Origin: Amphiura filiformis
Lineage: Eukaryota; Echinodermata; Ophiuroidea; Amphilepidida; Amphiuridae
DNA length: 64,000 nt
NCBI RefSeq assembly: GCF_039555335.1
Contig: NC_092637.1
Location: forward strand, 39,520,526-39,584,525
Direction: 5' to 3'
Positions 9,601 through 19,507 of the stretch are shown one piece after another; positions within the stretch are counted from its first letter, which is position 1, and the number at the start of each line of letters is the position of its first letter. Below the pieces are notes generated by a model, which did not search any database, was not told where the DNA came from, and worked only from the letters and a program-made list of their open reading frames with translations. Made by a program: the position numbers and the translations under genes.

Positions 9601-12600
9601 AGTCCAGACAGTGTCATTCAGCATGGTATGTGTAAAACTTATACCTAAGAGGGGGCTGTGTCAAAACACCAGACGGTGTCAGTCAGCTTGGTATGTGTAA
9701 AACTTAAACCTATATTAATTTGAATATTTCAGGAATCTTACTCGGTTTGGGAGGCAACTTCATCTGTCATTCTTCAGCAGTGCTTTTGGTGCAGTATTTC
9801 CCGGGCAACAGTTGCACACGTTGTGTATCACTAATGACCCTCGGCGCACCTATCGGTAAGACTATGAATATTTATTAAAAAGAAAATACCCTATAAAGAA
9901 TAAAAGTGTCCAAAATCATATTTTGTGCCACCTGATGTTAGTTATTATGTTCTCCTCTTTACTACGCCTCATAGCAGTAGCGCAGCTGTTGGCTGCCTTA
10001 ATATTTTGTATTTTTCGGTTTTTATGCCCATATTTGAGATTTCCGTTACATTTGTCCCAACCTAGCACTTGTTCAGTGCCTGTATGGGACCATGACAACC
10101 CCTCTCTGACATTACAAAATCCACCAGTCCTAAAGCGCCTCGTTGGCCGCTTCACGCGCACCTCCCCCCATCACCCTCGAGGAACTAGAACTAGTTACCC
10201 CAACCTTGAAATCCCCACCCCTCATCATGATTGCTACACAACTGCGCCTATATATGGCTCCAACGCTACCCAGCCATTTTGTTTCTCCTCTGAGATACAT
10301 ATTAGCCTATATACCAGGATATGAATGGTGAATAACTGTTAACTTTTTATTGCGCAGGTTTGCTAGTGCTCAGCCAGTTTATGGACATCGCCTTCACATC
10401 CATAGGATGGCGTGTGACTCTGCGATACGGTGGCATCGTCTTCTTCATCGTGTGCTCCTTGCTCTGCATACCTCTAGTTCCAGCTCCACCTACCGCTTAT
10501 CAGCTCCCACAAGACACGTCAGATGACAAACAGGAGGAAGAAGAGGATACGGAGGACAATATGGAACAGAAGGAGACGTTCTTGGAGAAACCGCCACTAC
10601 CGGGTTCAGATGACCAAAAAGGGTTTTCCGTGAAAAACAGAAAGGTTTCCACGGTATCAATGGCGTCGACTATGATGACGTTCAAGTCTTTCATCATGCT
10701 AACCACAGCATGGATAACCAGCGCGGCATTCTTTTTATCTGCTGTGGCACAATCATTCCACAACGTTAACTTCGTAAGTTTTACATCCTTAGCTTTTATT
10801 ACGAAAATTCCCTATAGCTTGGGGAAGTTGCGCAGCGCAGTATCGTCGTAACACATGAACAGGGTCTTTTATCAATTAGTGGGTTTTTAGCGGGTTCGCC
10901 GTCGGACAAGTTTAGAACTGTCAAGCTTTCGTCAGGAGTAGCTCTGACTTCTTCAGGACAAAGTACTTAAGAATGAGACATGTAGACCACCCCTTGCCTA
11001 CTGATGACTCTGAAAAGAGCCGTTCACTGAAGACTGCCCCTTGTCAACAGAGAACAAGCAGATCTCGCCTATCTGCTATAAATATAAATGTTTTGGTGGC
11101 TCTGAAAAGAGCCGTTCACTGAAGACTGCCCCTTGTCTACAGAAACAAGCAGACCTCGCCTATCTGCTAAATTTAAAGGGGTCTTTTATATTGTGATCAA
11201 TTCTACAGCTGCCCGGCCCAGATGGTTTATTTGTCCCATAATAAGTTAACAGACGTAGAGAGGATGTTTGGTGTGCGCGAAGGAAAAAAGGTGCTTTCTA
11301 ATCCAGCCTTTAAGGCTCCCATCAAACATAGAGGGGCCCAGATCATGGTTGCTTGGCCAAGAGCCCAAGCATTTTCCTAACGTCAATGTGGTCACGTTCT
11401 ATATCTCTTATGAACATTCAATATTATAGACCCTTCCTCCGTAGATTGGAGATGGTCTACATGCACGGGTCTTTGAGAGCTGGCGATGTTCCGGTAAAAG
11501 GTGATCTTTAGGGGCTGCGAACGGTCAACATCAGGGTCTTTTTAGACTGCAGGGTGTTTTGGCATACAATTCCAACTCATGAGTCTTTCGTTGCTGCGTG
11601 GTCCAAAACAGAGATCTTTCCGGTAGAACATCGTATGGCCCCGGGGTATGGCCCCCATACCAACTTGACAAAATTGAAACCTTGCTCTTCTTCATCCCTC
11701 CAGGTCGGACATCTTTACGTAATGGGACTCTCCAAGCATAGCACCAGCGTCCTCACTGCATTAGCCATCGGTGAGATAGTCGGCAAGATGAACCTAGGGA
11801 TCGTTGGTCACAAGATCAAATTTCCCAAAGTTTATCTGTTGGCAATCAGTAACATCACGGCAGGAATTTGCACGTTGGCATTAGCATGGATATCGTCAGG
11901 CCCTCTAGCCATAGGGGTGACTGCATGTGAGTAATTACCAGCTTTTCAATTTGGCACTTGCCGCCCGCTGGAAGTTGAGAGTTGTAACCCATCGGACAGG
12001 TATACATGGATGTAACTCGCTCGGTGTCGTGTTGTAAATGTGAGTGAATTATCACCTTATAAACAAAATTTTCTTTCAGTGATTTTATGTTCTAAATATG
12101 GAGTTGTCTACTTTCTGTAAAAACCGGAGGCTATATCCCCATAATTTGGTGGTGGTGGGGGGCTCAATACCCCCTATAAATTCCAGGTGAAGTAAAAAAA
12201 TAGCTGATCAGATAGTCCAGTGTTCTAAATCGGTATGTAAAATAAACCTCTGGTAAAATACCGTAATTTACCGTAAAATTCGGTAAAATAAAAGATATCA
12301 ATGGAAAAGATTTTTTGAATGGCTAGAAAATTGAAAGGTTTCCTTCAGCAAATTCTGTTTTACTTGGAATACGTATTACTAAAAAAAGATTGATAGCTAT
12401 GGCATGACGCATGTGGTTAGAAAATCAAAAGGTTTCCTGCAGACATGCTGTTTTACTTGGAATACATATTTACTAAATGAGATTAATTGGTACTACTATT
12501 CAGAATATCTTAATATAGAACCACACCTTTTGTTTTGATCAAAATTAATAGTTTGCAGTGCGAGGCTAAATGGTTCATTACAGTTATTACAACAAGAGGG

Positions 12601-15600
12601 ATAACAGTGCATGCATTTTACATTTTAGATTGTGGTTACATAAAACACAGGCAGGCCTGTAACCAGGATTTTGAAAAAGTGGACCTTTTTCAAAATTTGG
12701 ACATTTTTGAACTGGGGATTTTGAAAAATGGACTTTACCAAAATTTGGACCTTTTTTGACCATATATTCATAAAAAACCTGTTTTTTTCGCTACGCTCTC
12801 AAATGGGACTTTTGGGGCATTTTGGGATGGGGGGGGGGGGGGCCAAAATACCTAAAGTATTTTCGTCTCAGCAAAAAGCATTATATTAAAAAACCTCAGA
12901 GGTTAAAAGTAACAAATTGGGCAAATAATATAACATTTGGTAATGACATGCACGATACCAGATGTATTATTATTTTTTAAATGCGTATTCTCAAACATCT
13001 CATTTGAATAATATATGCATATATAGGCCTGCTAGCTCTACAAAAGTTCTTTTGGTCTGCAAGTAAATGTTCAAAAGTGCTTGTACAATGTATGTAAACT
13101 AGACATCTTGCAATGCTCATCTTACAATAGGTACATCAAATTGCGATTCATCCTAATCATCAAGATCATAGTTAACTCTATAGCTACAAAATTCAGCACT
13201 TCATTAGAGAATGAATTTGGAGAAAACCTTCTGATAATTACAAACACTCGCTGAGCAGCAAGACCTTCCCTCTAAGCTTTTAATCCGATAAGCTGATTAT
13301 CTATTTGTTTTCATGAATTGGAAGACATTTTTTGATGTATTACTGAGCTCAATCATCTGAATTGGTGCGTGAGCCACCCAGGCTGGTGGCTCAGCATAGT
13401 ATTTTATTACAGAAGGTTTTCTCCAAATTCGTTTGCTAATGTTGACCCTTTCAAAAGATACATCTATCTAAAACACTTACCGGTATTTTACCTAATAATT
13501 TTCGGTAAGTAACATAAAAATTGTGTAAAATACCAGGCAATTACCGATCTAAAATACTGGTATAATTTACCAATTTAGAACTAACACTGTCATCTACTGA
13601 TCTGACTCCCGAGTGGACCCCCCCCCCCTCGGGCACCACAGGACAGGTTATCAACAAAATTTGTTTTTAACCTCCCCCTAATGAAAATCTTCCGGGCCAC
13701 TAACAAACGGTACCTGAATCAATAACTCAATGTGTTTTGTGATTGTAAAATGGTGAAACCTATGGGAATATATGGTTAACATTATTTCGAAATACGATCA
13801 TCTTATTTTTTTATTGCGGCATTTGATCATAGGTGTCCCAGATGATAAATTCCCTATTGGTTTTGATGTGAAATATCATAATTATATGTGTGCAAATATC
13901 AAAACAAAAAACATAACTTTATCAGTCTTGAATTAAGGGTTCATTCATATAATTATTTTCATGACTAAACGGTTGTTTATGCCGAGAGGCCGCTTCGCCC
14001 GTTCATACATACCAGAACATTTTATGACAAAAAATAACAAGTAACATCATTAAAAAAATATGAATTTTCTTCTTTTTCCCTATTCTTACCACATCTCTGA
14101 TTGGCTCAATACATGATACAGCTTTCTTTGTAACCAATCAAAATAGTTCTTAGAAGCCAATAACTCATCCGGTACTAACAAAGAAACAGAGTGCTTCATT
14201 GCCAAAAAGAAATCTAAACTTTTGTCGCTTCCGTAAATGGAGATTTACATTTAAATTCAAGTATAATTTGTCTGTACGTGATGTTGTGTAATTGTTAATA
14301 TTTGATTTTGTGTGACATGTTTTATTTTGTTTTGTTTTATGGCGGTTTAGTGTCCTTTGTATTGGTATATTTATACACCAAAGTTTTGTCTTTTGTGTGT
14401 GTGTGTGTGTGTATTATAATTACTGTAATTGTTGATTTGTTTTTGTTCTTGTTCTTAATTAGGCCTATTAATAAAAACACCGTAAATATTGAAAGACAAA
14501 CAGAAATAAATTTGGAATTGCTTATGCACAAATATTAAATATTTGGTCAAGTTGAAATGAGCAAAGTGTTGTGAGCCACTTGTCGGTCAGGTGGCACATG
14601 TAAACAAGAATTGTCTTTAAAAAAAGACAAAGTTCACGGATCGGGTGTATTTGTTCAACTCTCAATTTTCATATCATAACCTACTCTGCACTGATTTGAC
14701 ACTAGTGATTTGAGGCATAATGATCTGAACAAAATGAAAACATGCAGAGATATCAGGCCAGCATGAGTCACTTTTTCCGAGCGGATACTCAGTCACATTT
14801 TCAGAGTCTTTTGTATTTCAAATCATACTGGAAAATTGCCGAAAAATTGTGCATATCTGAGCGGATGACCCACGCGTGATTATATGATTATGTTTATCAC
14901 TTTCTAATATTTTTGTGTAAAATGTTTTGTTTCTTTCAGTGCTTGGATATTTGCGATCTGGATATCAAACTTTGGGAACACCGGTGCTGGTAGAGACTTA
15001 TGGCATCACACGTATTTATGATGCAGCCACTTCTATGATGCTTGCAAATGGGGTTGGCTTTCTTGTAGGCTCTCTTGCAATGGGTGAGTCATGTTCTTAA
15101 CCTTAACAGTTTTTGGAATTAGTATAGCCCTAGCTGCGTGGAGGGGGTTCTTTTTGGTTCAGATGAGCAGTATATATGTGCACAGGATCCCTAAGGGACC
15201 GTTCACAAACACTTGTAAGGCGGGGGGGGCTGATTCCCAAAAATTTCATCGCGAAAATTTTTCAGGGCCCCCCTTTTACAGACCTCAAAACTTTCAGGCC
15301 CCCCCTTTTTTACATGAAAATTATGGGTCAACCCCATAGAAAAGCATATAAACTCAATTTTTTTCAGGCCCCCCCCACCCCGCCCTTTGGAGAGTCAAAA
15401 ATGTTCAGGTCCCCTTTTTTTGCATCAGGCAAACAAGTGTTTGAGAACGGTCCCCAATTTCAGCAAGTAATATCTTAATTGAAGCCTACAAACTAAAAAG
15501 CAAATGACGTGAATAACCTTAACCTCCTGGACACTACTCATCTAACAGCATTTCTGATTGGTTGATCACTTGAAATGATCATTTCAATTGCCAATTATGA

Positions 15601-16600
15601 TTAGGCTTTTAACTATTTATGGTCAAACATGCATTTGCAGATGATATTATTAATGCCCTCCTTGATTGGTTAAAAATATTATTCACAATATTCATTTTGG
15701 CCAATCGGCAGGTAGTTCTCATGGGGTTAATTCCCCCCGGGCGACTGAAGGACAAGCGTAAGGGACGTTTCCCCTAGTAACCACCCCCCCACCAAGTTGT
15801 GTTTTGTAGTTGTAAGGTTACTGATTTTCTATAACATGCAAGGAGTAGAAATGGTCTTGCAGTGGTTGGGATGACGAAACCGTAATGGGATTAGGACCGA
15901 ACCAGCACTAAAAATTCAGGTCTTTTGGTGAAAAAAATGTGTATCTTCAATATATTTTTCAAATGATGAACGGTTTTTTCTCCCAGCTACAAACACTTTT
16001 AAGTACATATCATTTAATTTAGATTTATAAAGTTTACTTCGAGGACTGTTAAAAGTCAAAAATTAAAAAATATCAATATTTAATAATTAGCCATAAAATT
16101 TGTATTACCGTATATCGCTTTATTATTTGATATCAGAAGGACATTCCTCTTATTCAGAATGCAATTCAATATGCCTGATGTGCTCTCACGTCCCACAAAA
16201 AATACTGTGCAAACGTTGCTATCCGAGCACTTAAATGATAACTTCTCACTGCACTTTTTTTTACACAGGAATGAGCTATGACTACTTCGGCAGCTACCTG
16301 ATATCAATAATCCTGGCCATGTGTCTATTCACCATCGCCGGGGCTCTATTTCTGTCAACAGAACTTCGCCACAAGTGTACCCGAGCTGGGCGGAAGGAAC
16401 AAGCGGAACTCGAGCAAGAAATGGAAATTGCTCAAGTGGTAGGGATGGATCCATCGGCCCAGCAGATTATGCCATGGCCATCCGTACTTCAGCTTGACCA
16501 CACAGATGACCCAGAACATAATGGGAGTACATTCATCGTCCATGTCGGAGATGCAGTTACAGTTGTGGATGTGGAAGTCGAATCACCAACACAGGTTTAG
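3349..16600 (+). CDS. SLC16/monocarboxylate-transporter-like carrier (7 exons)
   Basis: Join of 3349-3688, 8898-9074, 9733-9855, 10358-10773, 11704-11926, 14940-15083 and 16269-16600: 1755 nt, 584 aa. Every intron is GT-AG and the phases fit (1,1,1,0,1,1). The predicted MFS membrane protein has a 70-residue polar N-tail, TM1 at about 75-100, six TMs before an acidic loop (residues ~225-250), six more TMs and a polar C-tail. The WGWM start of TM1 and the E376/K380 pair in TM8 match MCT positions usually held by Asp and Arg; the TM5 YF(K/R)RR signature is lost after YF. Such carriers move monocarboxylates or related small molecules across the plasma membrane; the substrate here is unknown. It is longer than typical MCTs (about 430-520 aa). 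Confidence 0.85.
3604..3887 (+). repeat. Tandem duplication of the exon 1 3' part
   Basis: 3604-3746 (TM1 end, splice donor and the first intron bases) is repeated at 3747-3887 with about 80-85% identity by eye. The second copy still reads FIFIGFLCCF in one frame, but its donor is changed from GGTAAG to GGATAA. It therefore looks like a non-functional duplicated exon segment. Confidence 0.85.
4161..4402. mobile_element. MITE, TIR AGGGA..., 4-bp flanks AATA
   Basis: The ends are inverted repeats (AGGGAGTGCTCGTATGATTT on the left; the right end is the complement of AGGGACCGATCGTTATTTACG in shortened form). The interior is G-rich and has no coding capacity. The same four bases (AATA) flank both ends. 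Confidence 0.65.
4741..4830 (+). mobile_element. Partial MITE, GGGRCCGTTCACAAACACTTGT family
   Basis: Begins with GGGGCCGTTCACAAACACTT, the same terminus as the complete MITE at 15194-15454. No right terminus is found, so this is a fragment in intron 1. Confidence 0.55.
4895..5933. mobile_element. Foldback DNA transposon, 8-bp TSD
   Basis: A 1039-bp element with terminal inverted repeats AGGTCATGTGTC / GACACATGACCT, partly extended inward. It is flanked on both sides by TTAGTTTT (4887-4894, 5934-5941). An 8-bp duplication suggests the hAT superfamily, but the left flank is a short TTTTAG repeat, which weakens the TSD. No transposase is visible. Confidence 0.6.
6234..6916. mobile_element. MITE/foldback with CCCAGCAAACACAAAACG ends (copy 1)
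   Basis: The outer ends are CCCAGCAAACACAAAAACG and the complement at 6916. The interior is full of AAAACGTTTT motifs and copies of ATGTCGGGTTATATAAAGG in both orientations. The same element recurs reversed at 48692-49384, which proves it is mobile or dispersed. Confidence 0.85.
7255..7600. mobile_element. Half copy of a dispersed foldback family
   Basis: Has the family's central hairpin (GACCTAAAAATTTAGGTC) and one arm ending in TTGTGCTAACGTTGCTATCC. It shares blocks (ATCAGAAGGA-like, CTACATACACTT-like) with 15895-16240, 22800-22965, 23218-23850 and 54866-54985. Confidence 0.65.
7972..8357. mobile_element. MITE with TTAAAGCCATAATGTACG ends
   Basis: The left end TTAAAGCCATAATGTACGAT is complementary to the right end near 8335-8357. 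AAAATA flanks both sides. It contains a perfect 34-bp palindrome (about 8131-8164) built from ATATTATCATAATTT. Located in intron 1. Confidence 0.65.
8640..8815. repeat. Fragment of a dispersed repeat (GGGGCACTCCCACTTTGG)
   Basis: A poly-G start followed by GCACTCCCACTTTGGATGTG and repeated 'AAGACCCC' blocks. Its style matches the repeat that begins near 63531, possibly the opposite end of the same family; that link is an inference. Confidence 0.4.
8898..9074 (+). CDS. SLC16-like gene, exon 2 (TM2-TM3)
   Basis: Acceptor TTTTACAG, donor ATGG|GTAAGT. It encodes GWVGNMAWALSNL (TM2) and VVFIGVVMCSVGL (TM3), with the short basic TM2-TM3 loop typical of MFS carriers. Phase 1 at both ends. Confidence 0.85.
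9297..9372 (+). repeat. TC/TCC microsatellite
   Basis: A (TC)n and (CTC)n tract in intron 2, flanked by CACTCACTC-rich sequence at 9118-9300. The apparent ORFs here are simple-sequence artefacts. Confidence 0.9.
9733..9855 (+). CDS. SLC16-like gene, exon 3 (TM4-TM5)
   Basis: Acceptor ATTTCAG, donor ATCG|GTAAG. It encodes a glycine-rich TM4 (ILLGLGGNF) and QYFPGNSCTR. This aligns with the family YF(K/R)RR signature, but the double arginine is not conserved. Confidence 0.85.
10358..10773 (+). CDS. SLC16-like gene, exon 4 (TM5-TM6, cytoplasmic loop, TM7)
   Basis: Acceptor TGCGCAG, donor TTC|GTAAGT. It is the largest internal exon. It carries the rest of TM5, TM6, the long central loop with an acidic run (QEEEEDTEDN) and a Ser/Thr/Lys-rich stretch, then TM7. 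Confidence 0.85.
10918..10961 (-). ncRNA. Second hammerhead-like motif, intron 4
   Basis: On the minus strand: TTGTC, core CTGAAGA (10950-10956), one unpaired A, stem II GTCAG/CTGAC, core GAAA (10927-10930), GCTT, then GACAG pairing with the opening TTGTC. The layout, including the one extra base before stem II and the A-NN-U-H minimal stem III, is the same as at 1577-1623. It is probably a terminal-repeat scrap of another Penelope-like or retrozyme-type element. Confidence 0.5.
11006..11021 (-). promoter_or_regulatory. Histone-mRNA-type 3' stem-loop, copy 1
   Basis: On the minus strand GGCTCT-TTTC-AGAGTC: 6-bp stem with one G-U pair and the canonical UUUC loop, preceded by AAC. No histone coding sequence was found upstream on this strand. 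Confidence 0.5.
11098..11113 (-). promoter_or_regulatory. Histone-mRNA-type 3' stem-loop, copy 2 (perfect consensus)
   Basis: On the minus strand AAC-GGCTCT-TTTC-AGAGCC-ACC: a perfect match to the animal histone stem-loop consensus, with the proper 5' AAC and 3' ACC flanks. There is no purine-rich downstream element and no histone ORF, so it is an orphan motif. Confidence 0.6.
11704..11926 (+). CDS. SLC16-like gene, exon 5 (TM8-TM10)
   Basis: Preceded by a strong pyrimidine tract and CAG; donor CAT|GTGAGT. It encodes IGEIVGKMNLGIVGHKI, where E376 and K380 occupy the places of the Asp and Arg that bind substrate and proton in characterised MCTs, then TM9 and the start of TM10. Confidence 0.85.
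12218..13589. mobile_element. DNA transposon relic with CAGTGTT ends
   Basis: The left end CAGTGTTCTAAATCGGTA and the right end (complement of CAGTGTTAGTTCTAAATTGG) are inverted. Both sides continue with TAAAATACCGG-type sequence. No clear TSD and no transposase. It contains other repeats (12655-12850 and the MITE at 13201-13441). Located in intron 5. Confidence 0.6.
13201..13441. mobile_element. Nested MITE (CATTAGAGAATGAATTTGG ends)
   Basis: The 32-bp arms at 13204-13235 and about 13410-13441 are inverted copies of each other (GGAGAAAACCTTCTG / CAGAAGGTTTTCTCC). A GAGCCACC...GGTGGCTC hairpin lies inside. Confidence 0.7.
13590..14939. other. Rest of intron 5
   Basis: AT-rich non-coding DNA. 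It includes a truncated member (about 13936-14012) of the GGGTTCATTCATA hairpin family seen at 60386-60792 and a short GT microsatellite at 14395-14412. No other gene-like signal. Confidence 0.5.
14940..15083 (+). CDS. SLC16-like gene, exon 6 (TM10-TM11)
   Basis: Acceptor TTTCTTTCAG, donor ATGG|GTGAG. It encodes GYQTLGTPVLVETYGITR followed by the TM11 ANGVGFLVGS segment, as in other MCTs (a YGxxR-like turn before TM11). Confidence 0.85.
15194..15454. mobile_element. Complete MITE, AGGGACCGTTCACAAACACT family
   Basis: Left end AGGGACCGTTCACAAACACT, right end complementary (CAAGTGTTTGAGAACGGTCC). The interior is pyrimidine-rich (runs of C with TTTTTT). It lies in intron 6. A fragment of the family lies at 4741. 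Confidence 0.75.
15895..16240. mobile_element. Half copy of the dispersed foldback family
   Basis: Shares TTGATATCAGAAGGACATTC, GCAATTCAATATGCCTGATG and GCAAACGTTGCTATCCGAG with the full foldback at 23218-23850 and with 7255-7600. It ends about 25 bp before the exon 7 acceptor. Confidence 0.7.
16269..16600 (+). CDS. SLC16-like gene, exon 7 (TM12, C-tail, stop)
   Basis: Acceptor TTACACAG. It encodes TM12 (SIILAMCLFTIAGALFL) and a cytoplasmic tail with basic, then Glu-rich, then hydrophobic/acidic parts, ending at TAG (16598-16600). The TM12 end followed by an acidic tail is usual for the family. Confidence 0.85.
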
Positions 16601-16718
16601 TTGGATGGACCTAGGATTTATGGATATTATAGGCCTATAAAGTTCATCTCATGCTATTGAAGGAAAAGTTTCCTCTGTGTTAAAATCAGCATTACCAAGA
16701 TTACTCGTTTGATAAATA

Positions 16719-17251
16719 CAGTACATTAAGCCAAAAATTAAGGTACCAGTTGTGTTTACCCCTGTATATCCTAAATAAAGACAAATATGTCAAAATTAAA
16801 ACCAGCAGCCAATACCTGTACCTGTACTTATTAGCTCTGATTTAAGACCTTATTTGGTGAAATTGGTTGAGAATTAAAGAAACGGTGATCTAAAACCTAA
16901 TGAAGAAACGAAATCAAAAGTTGCACTTTTGTGTTCTAATCAATGAAAGCACGACGCTAGTTTTAACTTGCTTATCAATGGAAGCACGGCGCTTGTTCTC
17001 TCTTTAGGGAACGCTTTGTGTACAAATCAATATGGCATGCAATGGAGCAAACTGCAACTTCGAAATTGGAATCTTCTTTGGGTTTTTGTATCGTCATGTA
17101 TTTATTTCATGAACAATTTCAACAAATGAGGTCTTAAATTCGAGCTAAAAGATTCAGCTGTTGGCTTCTGGTTCCAATTATGACATATTTGTCTTTGTTT
17201 AGGATATACAGGGGGTGATCATAACTGATACCTTAATTCTTTGGCTTACTG
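16719..17251. mobile_element. Tc1/mariner-like MITE, TA target
   Basis: 533 bp with arms of about 170 bp that are inverted copies (CAGTACATTAAGCC... and CAGTAAGCCAAAGAATT...), flanked by TA on both sides. No transposase. It lies in the 3' UTR/downstream region of the SLC16-like gene. Confidence 0.8.
16774..16779 (+). terminator. Likely poly(A) signal of the SLC16-like gene
   Basis: AATAAA, 174 bp after the stop codon. It is the first canonical signal downstream and lies inside the left arm of the MITE at 16719-17251. Use of this site is inferred. Confidence 0.55.
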
Positions 17252-18734
17252 TATATTATAAGACTTTCACTCAAATTCACCTTATTGAGGCATTAGACAC
17301 GAGTTTTTATTCTGCAGTATAGTCCTCTTATATCATGTATATTGGCATTTTGTTTGAAACGGGTAAACTTATGGGTTCTCAATCCTCATGTGCTTTCTCT
17401 AACTCTTATTTTCAGCCACTTTTTGACAATTCAGACTGATTGCACCCCCCCCCCCCCCCATTTCAAGCCGATTTGGCACTAAAAATTATGTGTGTGATAA
17501 CCATGGGATGAGGGGATAAATCTCCCCCAAATTCGACGGGGGGTGGCATATGCCATCATGCACCCCGCCCAATGTTTTGACCAAATTAACCTCATAGACC
17601 TGTCTATTCTACCTTTAAAATTGCAATTTTCGCGCGCGTTTGTTCCAGTTTCGTGTCATATTTGAGCATTTTAGCTTCGAAATGGTATAAAGCCTTGCGC
17701 ACATAATTGGGATGTTAATTTATGAACACCTAAAAAGCTTCACATTTTTTACGTGTTTTAGTGTTTTTTTTAGTGTTTACCTTCACTGTACAAACAAGTG
17801 TTTATTAAGTTTTCGAGTGTTTATTAAGTGTTGCCCTGCTGTTATTGCAGTGAGGAAAGTTATTCTGGGATCTAAAAACGCTCTATTCAGTCTGCTTCGC
17901 GGCTTTTAATCAACCTCCATGGTGATAACGTTGGCAAAAAGTAAGATCATAATGAAGAATTATGATCGAGCCATGTCTTTTGCATGTTAGCTAACTTTTT
18001 CCAAAGAGTAGGCCTATATAGATTTAATGTAGTGTTAGCGTATCTTAAACAATAGGCCAGTTGTTAAAATTGCCAAAATGTATTATACCTATAATAGCCA
18101 TATGTGTGCCAAAAAACAGTTACAGATACCGTATCCGATAAGTGTTCTTCCCTATATTATGATATGTCAAAGTATAGGGGCCCCTTCCAAATTCAGTCGG
18201 TTATTTGTAGTAGGCTATATAGCCTCAAAGCAGATAAAAATGTTAAGTCCACGAAAACCGTTTGGAATTTTGATTTGCGACGTTGTGATTTACTCTCCCT
18301 AACTTCAGGCAGTTGATTTGAACTGCAACATTGTTTTTCAATTTTTGCGTAGAAAGTTAAGTATACAATGTATTTATACATTTTCGAAACTAATGCGCAA
18401 ATGAACAGAGAAAAAAAACCAGCCAAGTTATATACCAAGCTATATACCAAAAGTCACCAAGGCTTAAAGACCAAAGTTTTTTTTTTGTATATCTTGTATA
18501 TAAATTATTTTCGAATAGATATAACTGTATAGTTCTGTTGTGCCATTGGTTTTGTTATTTATTTGAACACATATCCAGGTATTTTTTACAGCGTGTGACT
18601 TTTATGCTATTATGTTTCTGTTGTTGTGGTTTCTCATATTGACGAATCACAGAAAACTACATTCCCTTTGTATTATGGACATTATAAAACTCTATAGAGT
18701 ACGATGCGGTGAATCAAAGGCACTTCGCGTGTTA
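17252..18734. other. Intergenic DNA, no gene recognised
   Basis: Contains a poly-C run near 17446-17459 and AT-rich sequence. The small ORFs have no recognisable domain or splice context. Confidence 0.5.
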
Positions 18735-19104
18735 TGGTGGTACTACACCCCCTGATAAATTGTGTGACTAATTTTGCATTTTTCTCAAAAAATAACTACA
18801 CACTGGTAACAAAAGTTATGTATATTATAGGGGCAAGGAATCCAGTTACTTCACTGAAATTTCAGTGATTCAAGACAAGTGGTTCATTATATATGTTAAG
18901 AAATTTGGTACATTCTAGCGGCACCTCTTAATTCTTATCATAAATAACGTACCGCTTGTCTTGAGTCACTGAAATTCCAGTGTAGTAACTGGATTCCTTG
19001 CCCCTATAATCATGATAATAAGCATAACTTTTGTCAGTGTATTATCATTTTTTGAGAAAAATGCAAAAATAGTCACAAATTTATCAAGGGGTGTAGTACC
19101 ACCT
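18735..19104. mobile_element. Palindromic MITE with GGTGGTACTACACCCC ends
   Basis: Arms of about 140-170 bp form an almost complete inverted repeat (GGCAAGGAATCCAGTTACTT and its complement sit near the centre), with TA on both sides. The right-end sequence recurs at about 61990-62230. Confidence 0.85.
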
Positions 19105-19507
19105 TAATTAAGAAGCCATTCATCTTGCGGAAATCATATACGACATTAGTCCTATTAGGCCTATACTATTCCACGGTTTTTGATAAGAATGTGGAATAGT
19201 ATTGAAGTGATCATTTTCGTACTATGATTATTTGCTGTAATTTCTATACACATCAAAAACAGTGTAAACGCTATTCTAAACATCACATTATCCTCGATTT
19301 GTAAACATGTTTATATGCTAAACATGTTTTGGATTTTGATGCCTTGTGTTTAGATATTAAACAAAAGGATATTTTGAATTTGACATTGGTGATTAAGTTT
19401 TAAACGTGAAGTGAAATCGAGGACAAAAAAGTGTTCGATCTGTAAACACGGTTTTAAACATGTGCTTAAACATGTCCATATTGCTTGCAGATGGGTTTGC
19501 TTCAATA

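Larger units (their letters stand above)
11004..11170 (-). repeat. Tandem duplication with histone-type hairpins
   Basis: About 70 bp (hairpin, then GTTCACTGAAGACTGCCCCT, then an ACAAGCAG block) occurs twice, roughly 92 bp apart. Each copy starts with a hairpin that on the minus strand matches the histone mRNA 3' stem-loop. Confidence 0.8.

Noticed and set aside
10990..11400. Histone gene on the minus strand
   Set aside because: Perfect histone stem-loop but no H1, H2A, H2B, H3 or H4 peptide was found in any minus-strand frame upstream of it.
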